Source: Kribbella sp. NBC_01245 (GTDB lineage: Bacteria; Actinomycetota; Actinomycetes; Propionibacteriales; Kribbellaceae). From it: DNA of 64,000 nt. The first letter of the stretch is position 1, and the number at the start of each line of letters is the position of its first letter. Position numbers and translations under genes: made by a program. The DNA lies in contig NZ_CP108487.1 of the NCBI RefSeq assembly GCF_036226525.1, positions 2,542,001-2,606,000 of the forward strand. Direction: 5' to 3'. A model generated the notes under the pieces. It saw only the letters and a program-made list of their open reading frames with translations, did not search any database and was not told where the DNA came from. Shown here in pieces: positions 59,758-64,000 of this stretch.

Positions 59758-62602
59758 GCATTCCGAAATCGTCCCCGAATTACCCGACCCACCGGCGGAA
59801 CCGTCAATCCGGCCGGTGGGCGAAGGCCGTCGCGCTCCCGCACACCGAGCGCCCGGTCCCGAACGGCTGCCCGCCCAAGACCCGTCCCCGCCAGGCGGCG
59901 GTACGGACGCAGGCGGCGCGGATACCGGCAACACGACTGCGGCCCAGGCCGCCGTCCAACCACGCCCCACCGCCCGCCACAGCGCCCCGATCCCCGGCTC
60001 CCCCATGCCCACTGCGCCCGCTACAACCCCAGCCTCGATGGGCCCAGCTTCGGCGGAATCCTCGCCTGGCCCAGTCGGTTCGGCCTCCACGCCCGCCCGC
60101 TCCGGCGAGGACGAGGTAGGCGCCACCGAGCCGGTCCGCCTGCGCCTGGCCCCCGAGCCGACCCCTGAGTCCGAGCCAACCGTGGCTGGGAATGCGGCGG
60201 CTGGGGTTGGTTTTAGTGAGGTGGAGGTTGAGTCGAGTGAGGTTACGCCGCGGCGTAAGGAAGTGCTGACTCGCGGGCAGCGCCTTGCCCAGCAGCGGCA
60301 GGGCCAGGGCGCCCAGGCGGCCATCCCGCGCGGCCCGTTGCCGAACCAGGAGCACGTCTCCCGCACCGAATCGCCCTCGCAGACTTCCACGCACAACCCG
60401 ATCCGCGATCCGATCCCGACCTCCCTCCCGAACCTGAGCGATACCGGAACCCAGCAGGCAGTCCCCGCGTACGAAAGCTCCCCTGCCGGGATCACCTCGG
60501 CGGAGCTGCCCAAGGCGCCGGAGCTGCCGTCCGGACCGCCGAGTTCCGGGTTGCCCGCAGCCGCGGGTGCGTTGATCTCGCCGTACGACACGGGTTCCCT
60601 CGCCAACCTCGCGGCCTCGTCCGCAAACGACCCTCTCGCCGCGCAAAGCCCTCCCCCAGCACCACAACTCCCGCTCAACCCAGCGGAAGCAACGGCCCCG
60701 CAGACCCCGGCTTCAGCCGGTAGTCCCGCGGCTCATGTCGGAGAACCTGCGGCCAGTACGGCGGCGGCTGCTGCCGGTGGACGGCCTGCGGATGCGACGG
60801 CGGGTGCGCCCGTGGCAGGCCGCGCGCAGGAGGTTCGACCAGGCGCGGCGGTTACACCTCAGCAGGTCGTACCGCCGCAGGCTCAGAGCCCAGCCACCGG
60901 TATGCCGTTGAGCACCGAGCCGCCTCGGCCAGGTGCACCAGTCCAGTCCGGACCGCCTCGGCCGGACGTACAGCCTCAACTTGGCGGGCACGTTCAGCCT
61001 GGCGGGCAGGCTCAGGGCGGTCCGGGGGCGCAGCCGGGTGGAGTGCGACCGGGGAATCTCGCAAGACCAGTCCAGACCGGCCCACCAGCTTCCGCGGGAG
61101 CAGCGATTCCCAACCGAATGCCCGCGCAAAGTACGCCAGCGCAGGGAACGCCCGCACAAGCCCCACCCCCAGGCCAGGTCCACCCAACCAAGCCGGGCCA
61201 ACCCGTTCAGCCGGTAGCCGGTGCGCCGATGGGTCCGGGTAGTCCCGGACGTCCGGGTCCGGCCGGTCAAGCAGGTGGGCCTGCGGGTCCTGGCGTACCG
61301 CCTCAGGTGCCCGGACAGCCCAGGCCCGCGCAGGCCGGTATGCCTGGCGCTGCTCAGCCTGGCATGCCTGGGGCGGCTCAGGCCGGTATGCCGGGGGCGG
61401 GTCAGCCTGGCATGCCTGGATCGGGTCAGCCTGGTCAGGTTCGTCCGCCGGTTCAGCCGGGACAGCCGGGACAGCCGGGGGCGCCGGTTCAGGGTGGTCC
61501 GGTTGGGATGCAGCAGGGCGCGATGCCCGGTGGGCGTCCGCCGGTAGCCGGGCCTGGGCCTGGTGTCGGCGTACCGGGCGCTCAACCGGCAAAGCGACAG
61601 AACTGGCAGCAGTCCGGCCCGCAGCAGCCCGCCACGCAGGCGATGGCGCCGGCTCCTGGCGGTCAAGGGACACGTCCGCCCGCGGGTGGGCAGCAGCCTT
61701 GGCAAGGCCAACCGCAGAATCCGCAACAGCAGCCCCAAGGCCGTCCGCTCGCCTGGCAGCCAACCGGCCCGAGCGGTCAACCAGGCCCAGGCGGTCGCGG
61801 CCCAGATGGCGGTGGCCCCGGCGGATACGACCCCAGCGGTAGTGGGCCGGGCGGTAGTGGGCCGGATGGGAGTGGGGAGGTTGTGCGGCGGTGGCGGGTG
61901 CCTGGGTTTGCCGGGGCGCTCGGGATCTTGGTGGCGGCGGCGGTCGCGACGATCATGGTCGTCTCGTGGATCTGGACCAAGACCGACGAGTTGACGCCGG
62001 TTTCGTTGCCTTCGGCAAAGGGCACGCCGCTGCAGACGCTCGACCCGTCCGCCAAACCGACGATTCCGCCGGAGCCCGAGGGCAACTACGTCGGCTCGTA
62101 CATGGTCGCGTGGAACAACGACAAGATGGCAGGGATGTCCTCGGCTTGGAAAGAGGACTACAACCGCATCAGCCTGTACGGCGGTACGGGGCTCTGGCTC
62201 ACCGTGCACACGAAGTACGACGGCAAGTCCGACTGGGGTAACCATGTCGCCTTCGGCGGCCTGCCGAAGAACATCCCGTACAAGTCGACCCCGGCCGGGA
62301 TGCGGGAGGCCGCGGCGCAGGTCGGCGGCCGGCTGCTGAACCGGTTGTACCCGGGCGACAAGACCAAGCCGACCAACGTCGTCCACAAGTCGACCCTGGT
62401 CAACGGGCGTCGCGTCCACGAGATCACCGCGCGGTTCCCGGTCAAGGTGCCGAAGCTCAAGGAGACGTACTCGATCATCGCGATCGCGGTCGTCGACCGG
62501 GGCGACGGTACGGCGATGGTCTCGATCGCGGACCTCTGCGGCACCACACCGCAATGGCTGACGGTCTGGCGTCAGCGCGTCGCCGCGATGATCATCAACT
62601 AA
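59750..62602 (+). CDS. Very long Pro/Gly/Gln-rich single-pass membrane protein
   Basis: About 950 residues. I favour TTG at 59750 (8-bp overlap with the upstream stop, AAGG upstream); an ATG at 59684 would overlap 74 bp. Residues 1-715 are low-complexity, rich in Pro, Gly, Gln and Ala, including four PGMPGAGQ-type octapeptides. A transmembrane helix lies at about 720-743 (GALGILVAAAVATIMVVSWIW). The C-terminal 180 residues (KYDGKSDWGNHVAFGG, VVDRGDGTAMVSIADLC) parallel the end of the preceding protein (KFDGTNDWYANIFVG, VFDLGDGTAVAYVSDV). The two genes are surely an operon and duplicates in their outer domain. Function unknown. Confidence 0.8.
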   Translation: MAEHSEIVPELPDPPAEPSIRPVGEGRRAPAHRAPGPERLPAQDPSPPGGGTDAGGADTGNTTAAQAAVQPRPTARHSAPIPGSPMPTAPATTPASMGPASAESSPGPVGSASTPARSGEDEVGATEPVRLRLAPEPTPESEPTVAGNAAAGVGFSEVEVESSEVTPRRKEVLTRGQRLAQQRQGQGAQAAIPRGPLPNQEHVSRTESPSQTSTHNPIRDPIPTSLPNLSDTGTQQAVPAYESSPAGITSAELPKAPELPSGPPSSGLPAAAGALISPYDTGSLANLAASSANDPLAAQSPPPAPQLPLNPAEATAPQTPASAGSPAAHVGEPAASTAAAAAGGRPADATAGAPVAGRAQEVRPGAAVTPQQVVPPQAQSPATGMPLSTEPPRPGAPVQSGPPRPDVQPQLGGHVQPGGQAQGGPGAQPGGVRPGNLARPVQTGPPASAGAAIPNRMPAQSTPAQGTPAQAPPPGQVHPTKPGQPVQPVAGAPMGPGSPGRPGPAGQAGGPAGPGVPPQVPGQPRPAQAGMPGAAQPGMPGAAQAGMPGAGQPGMPGSGQPGQVRPPVQPGQPGQPGAPVQGGPVGMQQGAMPGGRPPVAGPGPGVGVPGAQPAKRQNWQQSGPQQPATQAMAPAPGGQGTRPPAGGQQPWQGQPQNPQQQPQGRPLAWQPTGPSGQPGPGGRGPDGGGPGGYDPSGSGPGGSGPDGSGEVVRRWRVPGFAGALGILVAAAVATIMVVSWIWTKTDELTPVSLPSAKGTPLQTLDPSAKPTIPPEPEGNYVGSYMVAWNNDKMAGMSSAWKEDYNRISLYGGTGLWLTVHTKYDGKSDWGNHVAFGGLPKNIPYKSTPAGMREAAAQVGGRLLNRLYPGDKTKPTNVVHKSTLVNGRRVHEITARFPVKVPKLKETYSIIAIAVVDRGDGTAMVSIADLCGTTPQWLTVWRQRVAAMIIN
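61334..61429 (+). repeat. 24-bp coding tandem repeat (four units)
   Basis: Four octapeptides in a row: AGMPGAAQ, PGMPGAAQ, AGMPGAGQ, PGMPGSGQ. Copy number may vary between strains by slippage. Confidence 0.85.
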
Positions 62603-62625
62603 CTCGCGATGGTCATCAACTAGCT
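62584..62625 (+). repeat. 21-bp tandem duplication covering the stop codon
   Basis: Copy 1 at 62584-62604 and copy 2 at 62605-62625 differ at two bases. The unit contains the last codons AMIIN and the TAA stop; after it the second copy offers the in-frame continuation LAMVIN and TAG. Confidence 0.8.
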
Positions 62626-62632
62626 GAAGGAC

Positions 62633-63679
62633 CTACCGGACCTCGGCGCAGGCCGCGATCCAGCGCGTCAGGGCCGACTTGGCGGCGCCGGAGTCGATCG
62701 ACTCGGCCGCCCGGTCGAGCCCGGCGCGGAGGCGCTCGGTGATCGGGCCGGTGCTCGCGTCGTAGGCGGCGAGGGCCGCGGCGGAGTTCAGCAGTACGAC
62801 GTCCCGAACCGGGCCGCGTTCGCCGTCCAGCAAGGCGCGAACGACCTTCGCGTTGTACGACGCGTCGGCACCCTTGAGCGCCTCGGCGGGCACGGCCTCG
62901 ATACCGAGTTCGCGCGGATCCAGCGTGACCGGCCCCTCGACGGCACCACCCGAAACCGACCAGATCTGCGAAGTGGTCGTCGTGGTGAGCTCGTCCAATC
63001 CGTCATCGCCATGGAACACCAGCGCGTCGATCCCCCGCCGGGCCAGCACGCCCGCGATCAGACCGGCGACCCGGCCATCCGCAACACCGACAGCCTGGGC
63101 CGACGGGTTGCCCGGGTTCGCCAGAGGCCCGAGGAAGTTGAACGTGGTGGGGATTCCGAGCTCCCGACGCGGTACGGCGGCGTGCCGTAGCGCGGGGTGG
63201 AACGCAGGGGCGAAGCAGAAGGTGATGCCCGCGCGCTCCGCGACCGCTGCCACCTGCGCGGCCGAGAGGTCCATCGGAATACCGAGCTCCTCGAGCACAT
63301 CCGCCGTACCGCAGGCCGATGAGGCAGCGCGGTTGCCGTGCTTCAGGATCTTGGCCCCGGCCCCCGCTGCGACCAGAGCCGACATCGTGGAGATGTTGAC
63401 CGTGTGAGCCTGGTCTCCGCCGGTGCCGACCACGTCGAGCGTGCGGCCGGGAACGTCGATCGGAGTGGCGAAGGCGCGCATGGTCGCGACCAGGCCCTCG
63501 ATCTCGCCGACCGTCTCGCCCTTGGTCCGCAGCGCGATGACGAACCCGGCCAGCTGAGCCGGGGAGGCGGACCCGGAGAGGATCTCCCCCATCGCCCAGG
63601 CGGTCGCGGCCGGTTCGAGCTCGTGCCCGCGAACGAGCGGGCCCAGCACCTGCGGCCAGGTGTACGACGCGTCAGACAT
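62633..63679 (-). CDS. trpD: Anthranilate phosphoribosyltransferase
   Basis: 348 residues. It joins anthranilate with PRPP, the second step of tryptophan synthesis. Motifs: [20 protein letters not shown] (PRPP/metal binding), [21 protein letters not shown] and [20 protein letters not shown]. The usual Gly after GTGGD is Gln here, a minor change. Converges on the low-complexity membrane gene. Position matches Rv2192c. Confidence 0.95.
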   Translation of the reverse strand: MSDASYTWPQVLGPLVRGHELEPAATAWAMGEILSGSASPAQLAGFVIALRTKGETVGEIEGLVATMRAFATPIDVPGRTLDVVGTGGDQAHTVNISTMSALVAAGAGAKILKHGNRAASSACGTADVLEELGIPMDLSAAQVAAVAERAGITFCFAPAFHPALRHAAVPRRELGIPTTFNFLGPLANPGNPSAQAVGVADGRVAGLIAGVLARRGIDALVFHGDDGLDELTTTTTSQIWSVSGGAVEGPVTLDPRELGIEAVPAEALKGADASYNAKVVRALLDGERGPVRDVVLLNSAAALAAYDASTGPITERLRAGLDRAAESIDSGAAKSALTRWIAACAEVR

Positions 63680-63696
63680 GGCGGGCCCCTACTGGA

Positions 63697-64000
63697 TCAG
63701 GTGGTCGCGGGCAAAGAGGCGAGCCGGGTGCGCAGCAGACCGGCGGTCGCCTCGGCCAGCCGGATCGGGTCCAGCGGGTGCGAGACGGCGGCCTCGGCGC
63801 GGGACCAGGTGGCGAGCCACGCGTCCTGCGGGCGGCCGGTCAGCACCAGCACCGGCGGGCAGCGGAAGATCTCGTCCTTGAGCTGACGGGCGATTCCCAG
63901 GCCACCGGCGGGCACGGCCTCGCCGTCGAGGATGGCCAGGTCGATACCGCCGGCGTCCATCTGCTTGATGACGGCGGGCTCGGTGGCGCACTCGACGTAC
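63697..64000 (-). CDS. Response-regulator receiver-like protein, partial (start outside window)
   Basis: The frame is open to the window edge; the visible C-terminal 100 residues contain GGIDLAILDGEAVPAGGLGIA, CPPVLVLTGRPQDAWLATWS and SHPLDPIRLAEATAGLL. This is the pattern of a CheY-like receiver: the phosphorylated Asp is likely in AILDGEA, and the switch Thr in LTGR. No output domain follows, so it may be a single-domain regulator. It ends 17 bp before trpD, so both could share a transcript. Confidence 0.7.
   Translation of the reverse strand, partial: YVECATEPAVIKQMDAGGIDLAILDGEAVPAGGLGIARQLKDEIFRCPPVLVLTGRPQDAWLATWSRAEAAVSHPLDPIRLAEATAGLLRTRLASLPATT

Noticed and set aside
1..64000. tRNA, rRNA, CRISPR array, insertion sequence or phage genes
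   Set aside because: No tRNA-like TpsiC arms, rRNA, regularly spaced repeats or transposase/integrase genes were recognised; the only mobile-type gene is the DUF222/HNH protein.

Overview
The window is 64 kb of high-GC DNA with GTG, TTG and ATG starts, many 4-bp stop/start overlaps, and gene families typical of Actinobacteria. These include a class II DAHP synthase, a PimB-like mannosyltransferase, a DEDDh/GIY-YIG fusion, a DUF2510 protein and a DUF222 HNH protein. The outer gene order follows a block I recall from Mycobacterium tuberculosis, roughly Rv2178c to Rv2192c: DAHP synthase, PlsC-type acyltransferase, ArsA-like ATPase, SRPBCC protein, FadD15-like ligase, PimB-like transferase, NlpC/P60 hydrolase, DEDDh/GIY-YIG protein and trpD. 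The glucokinases, glycosidases and a large inositol cluster suggest a soil actinomycete, perhaps Propionibacteriales such as Kribbella. That placement is inference; no rRNA or other marker gene is present.

Layout. 0-4 kb: end of an amidohydrolase and a secreted GH97 glycosidase. 3.9-7.3 kb: PRPP synthetase-like, threonine aldolase and DAHP synthase, all leftward. 7.3-8.2 kb: about 900 bp without a gene, dense in inverted and direct repeats. 8.2-23.5 kb: acyltransferase, esterase, a TIGR00300 (ornithine cyclodeaminase-like) enzyme, a secreted GH95 fucosidase with an F-type-lectin-like C-terminus, an enoyl-CoA hydratase, an EEP-fold protein, two tandem ROK kinases, a Cys-cluster protein, an ArsA-like ATPase, a fused double SRPBCC-like protein and an acyl-CoA ligase. 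23.7-48.7 kb: an accessory region placed between the FadD15-like and PimB-like genes. 48.7-64 kb: PimB-like transferase, M48 and MA-type peptidases, NlpC/P60 hydrolase, small Cys protein, NYN protein, DEDDh/GIY-YIG nuclease, stand-alone Lrp ligand-binding domain, two single-pass proteins with related extracytoplasmic domains, trpD and a truncated response-regulator-like gene.

The accessory region holds two parts. The first is a LacI-controlled oxidoreductase/TIM-barrel pair whose CTAGAGCGCTCTAG-type operator also lies before the lacI gene. The second is an inositol catabolic cluster (about 30.6-48.7 kb): two regulators (LacI and GntR), a one-permease sugar ABC transporter, IolG-, IolE/I-, IolD-, IolB- and IolC-like enzymes, a Cgl0159-type aldolase that probably replaces IolJ, and methylmalonate-semialdehyde dehydrogenase (IolA). 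Together these can take inositol to DHAP, acetyl-CoA and CO2. Several extra Gfo/Idh/MocA dehydrogenases and TIM-barrel isomerases, plus a PhyH-type Fe(II)/2-oxoglutarate oxygenase, suggest that more than plain myo-inositol is used.

Points most worth a second look: the structured 900-bp gap and its dispersed repeat, which also forms the C-terminal tail of IolC; the operator pair flanking an unrelated gene; the PhyH gene in the inositol cluster; the SRPBCC fusion with an internal ribosome binding site; the tandem GTAAC boxes before the NlpC/P60 gene; and the paired low-complexity membrane proteins at 57.9-62.6 kb. All calls come from reading the sequence; no database search was run.
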